The translations under genes were made by a program, and so were the position numbers. Below are positions 33,549-42,310 of a stretch of DNA of 64,000 bases, piece by piece (the first letter of the stretch is position 1; each line of letters begins with the position of its first letter). This stretch comes from Pseudomonas sp. UBA5706. GTDB lineage: Bacteria; Pseudomonadota; Gammaproteobacteria; Pseudomonadales; Pseudomonadaceae. The stretch is taken from the NCBI RefSeq assembly GCF_002419965.1, contig NZ_DIHC01000046.1, positions 62,524 through 126,523 of the forward strand, written 5' to 3'. A model generated the notes under the pieces. That model did no database searches. It was not told where the DNA came from and saw nothing but the letters and a program-made list of their open reading frames with translations.

Positions 33549-34310
33549 ATGACAGGTCGTTTGCAGAACAAAGTGGTGCTGATCACCGGCACCGGTGGTG
33601 GGCAGGGCCGTGTCGCGGCACTGCGATTTGCCCGCGAAGGCGCCATCGTCGTGGGCTGCGACACCAACGCCAATGCTCACGAAGAAACAGCCGCGTTGCT
33701 GGCCGGTGAAGGCTTGCAGTTGTCGGGATCCGCACCGGTCGATCTGGGTGATCCTGCTCAAGCCAAAGCCTGGATAGACGCCGCAGTGGCCGAGCATGGC
33801 CGTATCGACGTGCTGTACAACAACGCCTCGGCTGCGAAATTCGGTCCGGTGAACACGCTGTCCATCGAGGACTGGCAGTTCACGATGCGCAATGAAATCG
33901 ATCTGCTGTTCTACACCACCAAGTACGCCTGGGATCACTTGGCCGAACAGCGTGGGGTGATCATCAATATCTCGTCCACGGCCGGCTGGGGCGGGTCCAA
34001 GGTCGCAGGCATCAGCGCCCACGCTGCGGCCAAGGGCGCAGTCATTGCCTTTACCCGTCAACTGGCCGTGGAAGGCGCGCCGGTGGGCATCCGCGCGGTC
34101 AGCATCAGCCCCGGTTTCATCGCAACGCCAGGCACTGCAGCGTTCATGGAAAACCCCAAGGTGCGCGCAGCGCTGCTCGACGGCGTGCTGATGGACCGAC
34201 CGGGAGAGCCGGAGGAGGTGGTGGCCATGGCGTTGTTCGTCGCTTCCGCCGAGGCTTCCTTCATCACCGGTTCGGACATCGTCATCGACGGCGGCCTGTT
34301 GGCTGTCTGA
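33549..34310 (+). CDS. SDR, probable dihydrodiol dehydrogenase (ditB-like)
   Basis: 253-residue SDR with TGTGGGQG cofactor loop near residue 14 and NNASAA. The catalytic region reads GISAHAAAKGAVIAFTRQL, so the usual Tyr is His while Lys is kept. A His at this point occurs in some SDR subfamilies, so activity is not excluded. Position between the dioxygenase ferredoxin and the extradiol dioxygenase suggests it makes the catechol from the cis-dihydrodiol, the ditB role. Start at ATG 33549 with GGGAGAATCACAGG upstream. Confidence 0.8.
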   Translation: MTGRLQNKVVLITGTGGGQGRVAALRFAREGAIVVGCDTNANAHEETAALLAGEGLQLSGSAPVDLGDPAQAKAWIDAAVAEHGRIDVLYNNASAAKFGPVNTLSIEDWQFTMRNEIDLLFYTTKYAWDHLAEQRGVIINISSTAGWGGSKVAGISAHAAAKGAVIAFTRQLAVEGAPVGIRAVSISPGFIATPGTAAFMENPKVRAALLDGVLMDRPGEPEEVVAMALFVASAEASFITGSDIVIDGGLLAV

Positions 34311-34323
34311 GCAATGCCCACCC

Positions 34324-34334
34324 AACAAGAACAA
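34324..34334 (+). promoter_or_regulatory. Crc/Hfq-type CA motif before ditC-like gene
   Basis: AACAAGAA and AAGAACAA overlap 13 bases upstream of the ATG at 34348. Confidence 0.5.
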
Positions 34335-34347
34335 TAGGTGCACTCAC

Positions 34348-35289
34348 ATGGACATCATCGGTATTGGTTACCTGGGTTTCGAAACCCCAAGCCTGGACGC
34401 CTGGCGCGAATACGGGCCGCAGGTCATGGGTTTTGGCATTGCGCCTTCACCCGCCAGCGACAGTCAGTCGCTGTATTTCAAGATCGACGACCGCCGCCAT
34501 CGCTTCGCCTTTCACCCCGGCCCGGTCGACCGCCTGGCCTACATCGGCTGGGAGGCGATGGGCCGGCAGGCGTTCGACGCCGCGATCAAAACCTTCGAAG
34601 CCAACAACGTAGAGGTCACCCGCGGCGATGCGGCCCTGTGCGAGCAACGCGGCGTGCGCGAATTGATTCGTTTCCGCGACCCGGTCGGCTATCAGCACGA
34701 GTTGTTTTACGGCCAGAAGTGGACCCCGCGTTCATTCCTGCCAGGTCGCCCCCACGGCGGCTTTCATGCCGACGAACGCGGTGCCGGCCACGTGGTGGTC
34801 ATCACCCCCGAGTACACCGATGAGCTGGAGGATTTCCTGACCCGGGTCATGGGCTTCCACTGGTACGGTGCCGGCGCCGGCAAGGGGCGTACCGGCTTTT
34901 TCCGCTCCAAACTCAATCATCACACCAGCCATGACATTGCCTACGGTCACGGCGCCGGACGCATGGGTGTGCAGCACGTTGGTTTGTTCGTTAACAGCAT
35001 TCGTGACGTCGGTGAAACCTACGACATCGTGAAAAAGCGTCAATTGCCAATGATGATGACCCTGGGTCAGCACACACAGGATCCGCACCTGTCGTTCTAT
35101 CACTTCACCCCGTCCGGTTTTGCAATTGAAACCATTGCCGAGATCGAACCCTGGCAAGGCGATCCGTTCGAGCTCAATCCCGAGTGCCTGAGCCTGTGGG
35201 GGCATGAGATGGTAGGTCCGATCCTGGGGCCGAGCGTCAAGACCCCTGAAGAGGTGCTGGACCCGGAATACCTGGCGAGCAAGCGCTAA
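34348..35289 (+). CDS. ditC: Type I extradiol ring-cleavage dioxygenase
   Basis: 313-residue two-domain extradiol dioxygenase of the BphC type. The iron site is complete in the second domain: His148 (GAGHVVV), His210 (GVQHVGLFV) and Glu261 (FAIETIAE). Supporting residues are His191-192 in LNHHTSHD, His242 and Tyr251 in SFYHFTPSGFAIE, at nearly the same numbers as in biphenyl-type enzymes. It should open the catechol made by the dioxygenase and SDR by meta cleavage. It follows the SDR and is followed after one base by an FAH-fold gene, the expected next enzyme. Confidence 0.92.
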   Translation: MDIIGIGYLGFETPSLDAWREYGPQVMGFGIAPSPASDSQSLYFKIDDRRHRFAFHPGPVDRLAYIGWEAMGRQAFDAAIKTFEANNVEVTRGDAALCEQRGVRELIRFRDPVGYQHELFYGQKWTPRSFLPGRPHGGFHADERGAGHVVVITPEYTDELEDFLTRVMGFHWYGAGAGKGRTGFFRSKLNHHTSHDIAYGHGAGRMGVQHVGLFVNSIRDVGETYDIVKKRQLPMMMTLGQHTQDPHLSFYHFTPSGFAIETIAEIEPWQGDPFELNPECLSLWGHEMVGPILGPSVKTPEEVLDPEYLASKR

Positions 35290-35290
35290 G

Positions 35291-36172
35291 ATGCGGCTGA
35301 TCCGGGTCGAGCACCGCAACGAAAGCTTCTGGGGCTTGCTCGATTTGGAAGCGACCTGCCTGCAGCGCATTCGTGCGCCGTTCGCGCAGTGGGCGCCCAC
35401 GCTAGCGACCCAGGGCATTGAAGCTCTGAGTCTGGACAAGGTCGGCATTATGCTGGAGCAGTGCCGCATCCTGGCGCCGCTTGAGCCCGGCGCGCGGGTC
35501 TTTGGCGTAGGGCTCAATTACCTCAGTCATCTGCAGCGCCTGGGCAGCGACGCGCCGGAGCACCCGCTGGGCTACATCAAGCCGGCCTCGGCGTTGGTAG
35601 GTGCCAACGATGACATCCAGTATCCGGCGTTGACCGCGCAGCTGGACTATGAAGTCGAACTGGTCGCCGTCGTCGCCAGAGCGCTGGGCGATGAGCCCCA
35701 CGCCAGCGCCTGCCTGCTGGGCTACACCTGTGGCAATGACATCAGCGCACGCGATGCCGGCAAGCGTATTGCCCGCCTGGATCTGCTGACCCAGAAGGCG
35801 ATGGACCGCACCACGCCGGTCGGGCCGTGGATCGTCACTCTCGACGAGTTCGCTGGCGGACAACCGCAGCTGGACATCGAGCTTAAGGTCAACGACGAAC
35901 GGCGCCAGTTCGATAACACCCGGCAAATGCTGTTTCCCGTCGACGAGTTGCTCGATTTTGTCGACGCCAGAATCACCCTGCAACCGGGTGACCTGCTGTT
36001 CACCGGCTCTACCCACGGCGTGGGCCTGGAAGACGGGCGCTTTCTGCAACCGGGCGACCAGGTCGACGCCTGTATCGAAGGCATCGGTCGCCTGAGCAAT
36101 CGCGTGAGCGAGCCGCGCATTCTGCCGACTGCCCGTTCCGCAGGCAGGCTAGGCTGGCCCGTGCTGCCATGA
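35291..36172 (+). CDS. FAH-family hydrolase/decarboxylase
   Basis: 293-residue fumarylacetoacetate-hydrolase-fold protein. Metal and fold motifs: FGVGLNYLSHL, YIKPASALVG, DYEVELVAVVA with the two Glu ligands, GNDISARD, TPVGPWIVT and PGDLLFTGSTHGVG. Family members hydrolyse or decarboxylate ring-fission products. Directly after the extradiol dioxygenase, it most likely handles the meta-cleavage product. Its stop overlaps the next ATG (ATGA at 36169-36172), so the permease is co-translated. Confidence 0.88.
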   Translation: MRLIRVEHRNESFWGLLDLEATCLQRIRAPFAQWAPTLATQGIEALSLDKVGIMLEQCRILAPLEPGARVFGVGLNYLSHLQRLGSDAPEHPLGYIKPASALVGANDDIQYPALTAQLDYEVELVAVVARALGDEPHASACLLGYTCGNDISARDAGKRIARLDLLTQKAMDRTTPVGPWIVTLDEFAGGQPQLDIELKVNDERRQFDNTRQMLFPVDELLDFVDARITLQPGDLLFTGSTHGVGLEDGRFLQPGDQVDACIEGIGRLSNRVSEPRILPTARSAGRLGWPVLP

Positions 36173-37791
36173 GCGAGGTGTCCGAGAAGCCCGAGGTCAG
36201 GCGAATGGCTGGCAATGCTCAGCCGACCTCTGCCTGGTCGCCGCTGGCCAATCGCAGCTTTCGCTGGCTTTGGTGCGCCGGTGCGATGGTCAATCTGGCC
36301 ATCTGGATGCAGACGGTGAGTGCGGCCTGGATCATGACGCTGCTGTCCACCTCGCCGCTGATGGTGTCACTGGTACAGACGGCGATTTCGTTACCCGCCT
36401 TCCTGTTCGGTTTGCCCGGAGGAGTCATTGCTGACCTGGTTGACCGGCGCAAATGGTTGATGCTGACTCAGGGCATCATGCTCATCGCCGCCGTGTCTCT
36501 GAGCGGTTTGTCTTATGCCAACTTGCTGACCGACTGGTCGCTGCTGTTATTTACCTTTCTATTGGGCACCGGCAGCGCGCTCAGCATGTCGGCGTGGATG
36601 GTAACCATCGTCTCGGTGCTGTCCCGTGATCAGGTTCCGGCGGCGGTGTCTCTCAACGGCATTTCCACCAACGCTGCGCGGGCACTGGGCCCCGCCATCG
36701 CCGGAGGATTGATCGCCTACTGGAATGCCGCGTCGGTGTTCATGACCATCACCATCAGCCTGGCGCTGGTCATCGCGCTGGTGGCGATTTTCACGCCACG
36801 CCACGTCCCGCAGGGGCTGCCCTCGGAGAACTTCGCCACAGGGCTGCGCAGCGGCGTGCGCTACATCCGCCATTCCTCGGTACTGGTCAGCGCCTTGAAG
36901 GAGGTCTTCGTTTTTACCTTTAGTGCCAGCGCGTTGTGGGCACTGATGCCGTTGGTGGCCAAGCATGAGCTGGGTATGGAGGCGGGCGGGTACGGGCTGT
37001 TGATGGGGTTTCTCGGCGCTGGAGCGGTGATCGGCGCGTTCAACCTCACCAAGCTTTATCGGCGTTTCACATTGCGCGTGCTGATCACCGCGGGCACGCT
37101 GGGTTTCGCCCTGGCGACACTGACGGCGGCACTCTCCCACAGCCGCGTGGCGGTGTGCGCCACGTTGATGATCGCGGGGATGTCCTGGATGGCGGTCAAT
37201 GCGACCATTTCGACAGTGGTCCAGACCTGTGCGGCGAACTGGGTTCGGGCCCGGGTCGCTTCGATGTACCTGCTGATGCTCATGGGTGCGATGGCCATTG
37301 GCGGCGCCATCTGGGGTGCTTTGGCACAATACTTCGGCTTGCAACACAGCTTGATGCTGGCGGCGTTGACGCTGGTGCTCGGGCTGCTGTTGACGCGCAA
37401 CGGCAAGCTGGCGCTGGGGCAGGAAGCCGACTACGCCATGGTGATCCAGCCCACTGACCGGCTGTTGCTCCCGCAAGAGTCGATCCCCGGAGCCGGGCCC
37501 GTTTCCATTGAACTGGCCTACCGGGTCGTTCCAGCCGACCGCGCGCATTTCATCGAAATTGCCTATGCGGTGGGCCAGTCCCGGCGTCGCAACGGGGCGA
37601 AGAACTGGCGGCTCTATCACGACCTGGATGAACACGATCACTTCGTCGAGCGCTTCATCGTCGAGTCCTGGCTGGATTATTTGCGTCAGGAGTCGCGCAT
37701 CACCCAGGCCGATCACGCCCTGGAGGCCAGTTTGAGCCTCTATCGCTGCGGTGCCAGGCCTCAGCGACGTTACATTCACCAGCCACCTTGA
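36169..37791 (+). CDS. MFS transporter with C-terminal soluble domain
   Basis: 540-residue MFS protein of the EntS/'transmembrane secretion effector' type, unrelated in detail to the three other permeases. About 12 helices (residues 25-410) are followed by a soluble domain of about 110 residues (FIEIAYAVGQSRRRNG, YHDLDEHDHFVERFIVESWLDYL) that resembles antibiotic-biosynthesis-monooxygenase-like ferredoxin folds. It might export an intermediate or bind a ligand on the cytoplasmic side. Last gene of the ditA3-like operon, 100 bases before the IclR gene. Confidence 0.82.
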   Translation: MSEVSEKPEVRRMAGNAQPTSAWSPLANRSFRWLWCAGAMVNLAIWMQTVSAAWIMTLLSTSPLMVSLVQTAISLPAFLFGLPGGVIADLVDRRKWLMLTQGIMLIAAVSLSGLSYANLLTDWSLLLFTFLLGTGSALSMSAWMVTIVSVLSRDQVPAAVSLNGISTNAARALGPAIAGGLIAYWNAASVFMTITISLALVIALVAIFTPRHVPQGLPSENFATGLRSGVRYIRHSSVLVSALKEVFVFTFSASALWALMPLVAKHELGMEAGGYGLLMGFLGAGAVIGAFNLTKLYRRFTLRVLITAGTLGFALATLTAALSHSRVAVCATLMIAGMSWMAVNATISTVVQTCAANWVRARVASMYLLMLMGAMAIGGAIWGALAQYFGLQHSLMLAALTLVLGLLLTRNGKLALGQEADYAMVIQPTDRLLLPQESIPGAGPVSIELAYRVVPADRAHFIEIAYAVGQSRRRNGAKNWRLYHDLDEHDHFVERFIVESWLDYLRQESRITQADHALEASLSLYRCGARPQRRYIHQPP

Positions 37792-37890
37792 CTGCCGGCG
37801 AAAACAAAGTTTCGGTTTCCATATTAAACTTCAAACAGACTGCCGTTCTCAGGTTAGAATGCCGCATCGCTCGCCTCACCGGTATTCCCG

Positions 37891-38700
37891 ATGCCTCGCG
37901 CCAACACCGACAGCACCGCTCCACAGTCCCCTGAAGCGCCCGAAAATCAAAAGGGCGCGGTCAGTGTCAAACCGGTCTCAAATGCCATCCGCATCCTACG
38001 CCACCTCAGTCAGGCCGGAACCCCCGAGCGTTCCGTGGACCTGGCGCGCATTCTGGGGATCAACCCCAGCACCTGTTTCAATATCCTGCGCACGTTGGTC
38101 ATGGAAGACGTTGTCGATTTCAATCCGCTGTCCAAGCGCTATTCGGCAGGGCTTGGGCTGGCCAGGCTGGTCGAGCAACTGGTGACCCAGGGCCAGCGCG
38201 TGGCCTTCGCCAAGCCGCTGTTGCAGGATCTGGCCGCGCGCTTGCGGGTGACCGTGACCTTGTGGCGACGCATGGGGGCAGACCGTATCGTGATCGTCAG
38301 TTCTGCGGCCAGCCCCACCGACGTGCGCATCGACATGGCTGAAGGGCAGCGTCTGCCCATTCTGATGGGGGCTAGCGGGCGGCTGTTTGCCACGCAACTG
38401 GACATGCAGGACGCCCAGGTCAAGGAAGATTTCGAGACCATTCGCTGGGCTCGACCGTTGCCGTTCGAGGTCTATCGGGATGAGGTGGCGCAGGCCGTCG
38501 AACGCGGTTGGGCAGTGGATGACGGCTACTTTTCGGTGGGCATCCTGGCCATCGCCGCACCGGTTTACTCGCTGTCAGGCAACATCGATTTCACCGTGTC
38601 CGCCGTGTTGTTCAGGGGGCAGCGCGATGAGGAAGGGATCGAAGAGATCGGCGCTGCGCTGGTAGCGTTCTGCGCCGAGCTGAGCAAGGTGCTGTTTTAA
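37891..38700 (+). CDS. ditR: IclR-family regulator
   Basis: 269-residue IclR-type regulator. The N-terminal winged helix includes SNAIRILRHLSQAGTPERSVDLARILGINPSTCFNILRTLVMEDVVDF and the C-terminal effector domain ends VYSLSGNIDFTVSAVLF. In Pseudomonas abietaniphila ditR encodes an IclR-type, inducer-dependent activator of ditA3, and this is the only IclR gene in the window and lies at the end of the ditA3-like operon. Starts at ATG 37891; there is no ACA-N13-TGT site in front of it. Convergent with the thiolase-like gene. Confidence 0.82.
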   Translation: MPRANTDSTAPQSPEAPENQKGAVSVKPVSNAIRILRHLSQAGTPERSVDLARILGINPSTCFNILRTLVMEDVVDFNPLSKRYSAGLGLARLVEQLVTQGQRVAFAKPLLQDLAARLRVTVTLWRRMGADRIVIVSSAASPTDVRIDMAEGQRLPILMGASGRLFATQLDMQDAQVKEDFETIRWARPLPFEVYRDEVAQAVERGWAVDDGYFSVGILAIAAPVYSLSGNIDFTVSAVLFRGQRDEEGIEEIGAALVAFCAELSKVLF

Positions 38701-38731
38701 GCACATTGCCCAGCGCGGTGATACGGGCGTG

Positions 38732-39925
38732 TCAGTCCTTGACGAGCAGCAGGCTGCCGCCCAGTGGACCGCCCCCGGCCGCGACCGCCGTGACCGTATG
38801 CGGCCGGGTCTGACGACCTTCGGCGCGGCCCCATAACTGCAGACAGGCTTCATGCACATAGCCCAGGCCATGCGTGCGCCCGCCGGATAACTGCCCGCCA
38901 TTGGTATTGATCGGCAGCTGCCCGCTCAGCGCAATGCGCTGACCGCCTTCGACGAATGCGCCGCTTTCTCCCTCCGGACACAGGCCGAGCGCCTCCATCC
39001 AGATCATGGTCAGAATCGAAAAGCCGTCATACAGCTGTGCCGAGCCGACATCGGAAGGCGTGTAGTCAGTGCGCGCCCACATCATTCGGGCGACATCGAA
39101 CGCCGCCATCTGCGTCAGGGAAATCTGGTCCCACGACCAGGGCTGATCCAGCGCCGCGCCCATCGCCTCGATGCGAATCGGTTGCTGGCGCGTGTCTTTG
39201 GCGACATCGCGGCGAGATAACACGATGGCGGTGGAAGCATCACAGTGCACATCACAATCGAACATGCGCAGCGGTGAGGAAATCATTCTTGAGGCCAGGT
39301 AGTCGTCCAGGCTCATGGGCGAGCGATAAATGGCCTTGGGATTGCGCTGCGCATTGGCACGGCAGGTCATGGCAATCTGCGCCAGTTGTTCAGGTCGGGT
39401 GCCGTACTCGTGGAAATGGCGCTGCGCGTACAGCGCCATCAAGTTGATACCCGAGTGCACATTGAACGGCGTGAACCACTGCCAGGCGTGACTGCTGTCG
39501 CGGCCCTGCGTCTTGGCACTCAAGGCCCCGGCCTGTTTGTTGTGCACCCTGGCCGAGGCTTCGGTGATGGTGCGGAACACCAATACATGCCTGCACAGGC
39601 CCGCCGCGATGGCCATCGCACCGTTAATCACCCCAGCCAGCGGTCCGGGGCCTTCGTAGCCGGCGCCGAACCAGTTGACGTTCAGGCCCAGCACACTCTT
39701 CAACGCGCTTGGACCGACCGGAGAAAACGGGTCGCCATTGTTGTTGTCCCCCGGCCAGCAGGCCACTCCGTCGATGTCTTCGCGGGTCAGCCCCGCGTCG
39801 GCGATGGCTTCAAGGCACGCGTCCAGCGTCAGGCGCATGGCCGATTTGCTGGAGGGTCGGCCCACCTCGGACTGCCCGATGCCGGTAATGGCGACGTCTT
39901 TCTCATAGCGATGATCGAACATCAT
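38732..39925 (-). CDS. Thiolase-fold protein without nucleophile Cys, Ltp2-like
   Basis: 397-residue SCP-x/lipid-transfer thiolase-like protein. The thiolase fold is recognisable (AITGIGQSEVGRPS, DGVACWPG, GGQLSGGRTHGLGYVHEA) but where thiolases have the nucleophilic Cys it reads GAGYEGPGPLAGV. Ltp2-type proteins of steroid degradation share this loss and act as retro-aldolases with a DUF35 partner. Here a DUF35 gene is immediately upstream and overlaps by four bases (39922-39925), so I infer an aldolase complex that cleaves a beta-hydroxyacyl-CoA. A SCP-x-like gene (ditF) is present in published dit clusters. The alternative is a non-catalytic lipid-binding protein. Confidence 0.82.
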   Translation of the reverse strand: MMFDHRYEKDVAITGIGQSEVGRPSSKSAMRLTLDACLEAIADAGLTREDIDGVACWPGDNNNGDPFSPVGPSALKSVLGLNVNWFGAGYEGPGPLAGVINGAMAIAAGLCRHVLVFRTITEASARVHNKQAGALSAKTQGRDSSHAWQWFTPFNVHSGINLMALYAQRHFHEYGTRPEQLAQIAMTCRANAQRNPKAIYRSPMSLDDYLASRMISSPLRMFDCDVHCDASTAIVLSRRDVAKDTRQQPIRIEAMGAALDQPWSWDQISLTQMAAFDVARMMWARTDYTPSDVGSAQLYDGFSILTMIWMEALGLCPEGESGAFVEGGQRIALSGQLPINTNGGQLSGGRTHGLGYVHEACLQLWGRAEGRQTRPHTVTAVAAGGGPLGGSLLLVKD

Positions 39926-40320
39926 TGATCCTTCTCGAACAGGGGAAGCCAGACATCCTCGATGTTTTCGAATGCGACCTGCACTGGCATGCCGATACTG
40001 ACCGCCGTCGGGTCGCAGCCAATGATGTTACTGAGAAAGCGCAGGTCGGCCTGTTCAGGCAGCTCGATGATGGCCACGACGAACGGGGTGTCCAGGTCGG
40101 GCGTCCACTGCTGGTAGTTCACCGTGAAGCTGGCCACCGAGCCTTTGCCGGACACGGCCTTGGGCTTGACGTCGAAACTGGCGCAGCGCGGGCAGATGGG
40201 CGAGGGCGGATGAAAGAAGCGCGCGCAGGCGTCGCAATGATGAATGAGCAACTGACCGTGCTCGCCACCTTGCCAGAAGGCACGGTTGTCGGCAGTCAGG
40301 GCAGGCAGTTTTCTGGGCAT
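39922..40320 (-). CDS. DUF35 OB-fold/zinc-ribbon partner protein
   Basis: 132-residue protein of the DUF35 family. A zinc ribbon C-x2-C-x11-C-x2-C is visible in CDACARFFHPPSPICPRC (residues about 29-46), followed by an OB-fold strand region (GSVASFTVNYQQW, FVVAIIELPEQADLRFLSNIIG). DUF35 proteins bind acyl-CoA and partner thiolase-like enzymes. It is translationally coupled to the thiolase-like gene. An AATAAAAA CA-type motif lies about 20 bases upstream on its strand. Divergent from the SDR at 40468 with operator site 5 between. Confidence 0.85.
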   Translation of the reverse strand: MPRKLPALTADNRAFWQGGEHGQLLIHHCDACARFFHPPSPICPRCASFDVKPKAVSGKGSVASFTVNYQQWTPDLDTPFVVAIIELPEQADLRFLSNIIGCDPTAVSIGMPVQVAFENIEDVWLPLFEKDQ

Positions 40321-40378
40321 TGGCGTCGAGATCCGGATGGTTTTTATTGATTCCAGTCAACGAGAGCACAGTATCATC

Positions 40379-40407
40379 TGTACACATTTTAAAAAAGTGT
40401 CTTATAT
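40379..40407 (+). promoter_or_regulatory. Promoter with ACA-N13-TGT operator, site 5
   Basis: TGTACA (40379-40384) and TTATAT (40402-40407) with a 17-base spacer enclose the 19-mer ACACATTTTAAAAAAGTGT (40382-40400). The downstream bases TCTTATATT are identical to those at site 6. It drives the SDR-FAH unit and may also govern the divergent DUF35 unit. Confidence 0.7.
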
Positions 40408-40444
40408 TATCGCCACGCCTCGCTTCCCCGCAGAGGGCAGCGCC

Positions 40445-40455
40445 AACAACAATAA
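40445..40455 (+). promoter_or_regulatory. Crc/Hfq-type CA motif before SDR
   Basis: AACAACAA and AACAATAA overlap, followed directly by the GAGG ribosome site of the SDR at 40468. Confidence 0.6.
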
Positions 40456-40467
40456 GAGGAATCAGCG

Positions 40468-41202
40468 ATGTCCAGTTCTGATCAGGCCGCAGTGCTTGAA
40501 GACGCCCCGTTGCACGCAAAAGTGATAGTCGTTACCGGCGGCTTCGGTGTCCTTGGCCGGGCACTCGGTCAGCACCTGCGTTCCCGTGGCGCCAGGGTTG
40601 CGCTGCTGGACCGGGCGGAAGCGACCCAGGCCACCGTCGACGACAGCGGGCATGTGCTGTCATTGGGGGGCGTCGACCTGACCTCGGTCGAGTCGGCCAC
40701 TGCGGCCTTCGCGCAGGTGGCCGAGCATTTCTCGCGTATCGATGGCTTGGTCAATGTCGCCGGTGGCTTTGCCTGGGAAACCCTCGAAGCCGGTAGTCTG
40801 TCGACCTGGGACCGTCTCTATCAGATGAACCTGCGCACCGCCGTCGTGGCCTCGCAGGCAGTCCTTGCGCATCTATCTGCGGCGCAGAGCGGACGCATCG
40901 TCAACGTCAGTGCCCAGGCGAGCCTCAAGGCAGGGCAGGGCATGGGCGCATACGCCGCTTCCAAGGCTGGCGTTGCGCGCTTGACCGAAGCGCTGGCCGA
41001 GGAGGTCAAGGACCGCAACATCACGGTCAATGCGGTCTTGCCGAGCATCATCGACACGCCAACCAATCGTAGCGACATGCCTGACGCCGACTTCAGCCGC
41101 TGGGTGAGCCCTGCGCAGCTGGCGTCGGTCATCGCTTTTCTGCTGTCCGAGGAGGCCAGCGCGGTGACCGGCGCCTGTCTACCCGTGAGTGGTCGCGTAT
41201 GA
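40468..41202 (+). CDS. Short-chain dehydrogenase/reductase
   Basis: 244-residue SDR with TGGFGVLG cofactor motif near residue 18, NVAGGF in place of NNAG, and catalytic Tyr-x3-Lys in GAYAASKAGVARLTEAL. The C terminus (VTGACLPVSGRV) is a little shorter than usual. First gene of a two-gene unit, its stop overlapping the following FAH start by four bases. Could be an alternative dihydrodiol or alcohol dehydrogenase; substrate unknown. Confidence 0.86.
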   Translation: MSSSDQAAVLEDAPLHAKVIVVTGGFGVLGRALGQHLRSRGARVALLDRAEATQATVDDSGHVLSLGGVDLTSVESATAAFAQVAEHFSRIDGLVNVAGGFAWETLEAGSLSTWDRLYQMNLRTAVVASQAVLAHLSAAQSGRIVNVSAQASLKAGQGMGAYAASKAGVARLTEALAEEVKDRNITVNAVLPSIIDTPTNRSDMPDADFSRWVSPAQLASVIAFLLSEEASAVTGACLPVSGRV

Positions 41203-42188
41203 GACTGGTCACCTTTACTCACGCCGATGGCGTCGAGCGCGCCGGCGCCTTGTTCGATAACGATCACCTGGTCCTCGACCTGCAGGCGGCCCACCGCCAC
41301 GTTCAGGGCGGTGAAAGCGCAGCGCTAAGCAGCGTGTTGAAGCTGGTGGAAGGCGGCGAGCAGGCTCTGGAGCTGGCGCGCACCCTGCTTGGCAGATCGC
41401 CAGGCGCCAGTGTCATTCCGCGCAATGAGGTCAAGCTCCGTGCGCCGATTCAGCCGCCACCGCAGATGCGCGACTTTTCGTGTTTCGAGCTGCACCTGCG
41501 CCAGGCGTTCGCGGCGGCACGCCGCGCTCGGGCGCTGCGCACCGATGATCCGGAAGCGGCCTTGAAGGCCATGAACACCCGCGCCGATGACCGCGTGATC
41601 GATACCTTCAATCGCCAGCCCATCTATTACAAGTGCAACCGTTTTGCGGTGATTGGTGCCGACGATGAATTTCTCTGGCCTTCCTTCAGCAAAGCTCTGG
41701 ATTTCGAGCTGGAATTCGGCTGCTACATCGGCAAGAAAGGCAAGGATATCTCCAGGGACGCTGCCCGCGAGCACATCGTCGGTTTCACGATTTTCAACGA
41801 CATGAGCGCCCGCGATGCCCAGGCCGCCGAGATGCCCGGCATGCTCGGCCCTGCCAAAAGCAAGGACTTCGACACCGCCAACATCATGGGGCCGTGCCTG
41901 GTCACCGCTGACGAGCTGGGCGATCCCTATGACCTGAACATGGTCGCCAGGGTCAACGGCGAAGAGTGGGGCCGGGGCAACACCGGAGACATGCGCTGGC
42001 GGTTCGAAGATGTCATCGCCCATGTCTCCCGCTCCGAAACCCTGTACCCAGGCGAGTTTCTGGGCTCGGGCACCGTCGGTAACGGCTGTGGCCTGGAGCA
42101 GTTGCGTTACTTGAAACCCGGCGATCGGGTGGAGCTGGAAGTCGAGGGTATCGGAGTGTTGCGCACTCAAGTGGGCAGCCCGCATTGA
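41199..42188 (+). CDS. FAH-family hydrolase
   Basis: 329-residue fumarylacetoacetate-hydrolase-fold protein, longer than the other two. An N-terminal lead domain of about 85 residues precedes the catalytic fold: DFELEFGCYIGKKG with the two Glu ligands, FTIFNDMSARD, SKDFDTANIMGPCLVT and PGDRVELEVEGIGVLRT. The KDFDTANIMGP segment is typical of enzymes acting on acylpyruvate-like ring-fission products. Located directly before the dioxygenase genes. It may cleave the C-C bond after meta cleavage, with the enzymes at 35291 and 50212 serving other steps or substrates. Confidence 0.86.
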   Translation: MRLVTFTHADGVERAGALFDNDHLVLDLQAAHRHVQGGESAALSSVLKLVEGGEQALELARTLLGRSPGASVIPRNEVKLRAPIQPPPQMRDFSCFELHLRQAFAAARRARALRTDDPEAALKAMNTRADDRVIDTFNRQPIYYKCNRFAVIGADDEFLWPSFSKALDFELEFGCYIGKKGKDISRDAAREHIVGFTIFNDMSARDAQAAEMPGMLGPAKSKDFDTANIMGPCLVTADELGDPYDLNMVARVNGEEWGRGNTGDMRWRFEDVIAHVSRSETLYPGEFLGSGTVGNGCGLEQLRYLKPGDRVELEVEGIGVLRTQVGSPH

Positions 42189-42236
42189 GCATTTTGTCGG
42201 GCGCTGAACCATTTGCCGGCAAGACAAACGACTTCC

Positions 42237-42265
42237 TATACATTCTTTTTGATTCTGTCTTATAT
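42237..42265 (+). promoter_or_regulatory. Promoter with ACA-N13-TGT operator, site 6
   Basis: TATACA (42237-42242) and TTATAT (42260-42265), 17-base spacer, enclose ACATTCTTTTTGATTCTGT (42240-42258). The palindrome is limited to the ends (ACA/TGT) but geometry and the TCTTATATT tail match site 5. Start point for the dioxygenase genes. Confidence 0.65.
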
Positions 42266-42310
42266 TCAACCGGCTGGTAGTAGCCGTGACACCCTGAACT
42301 GGAGGCCAAT

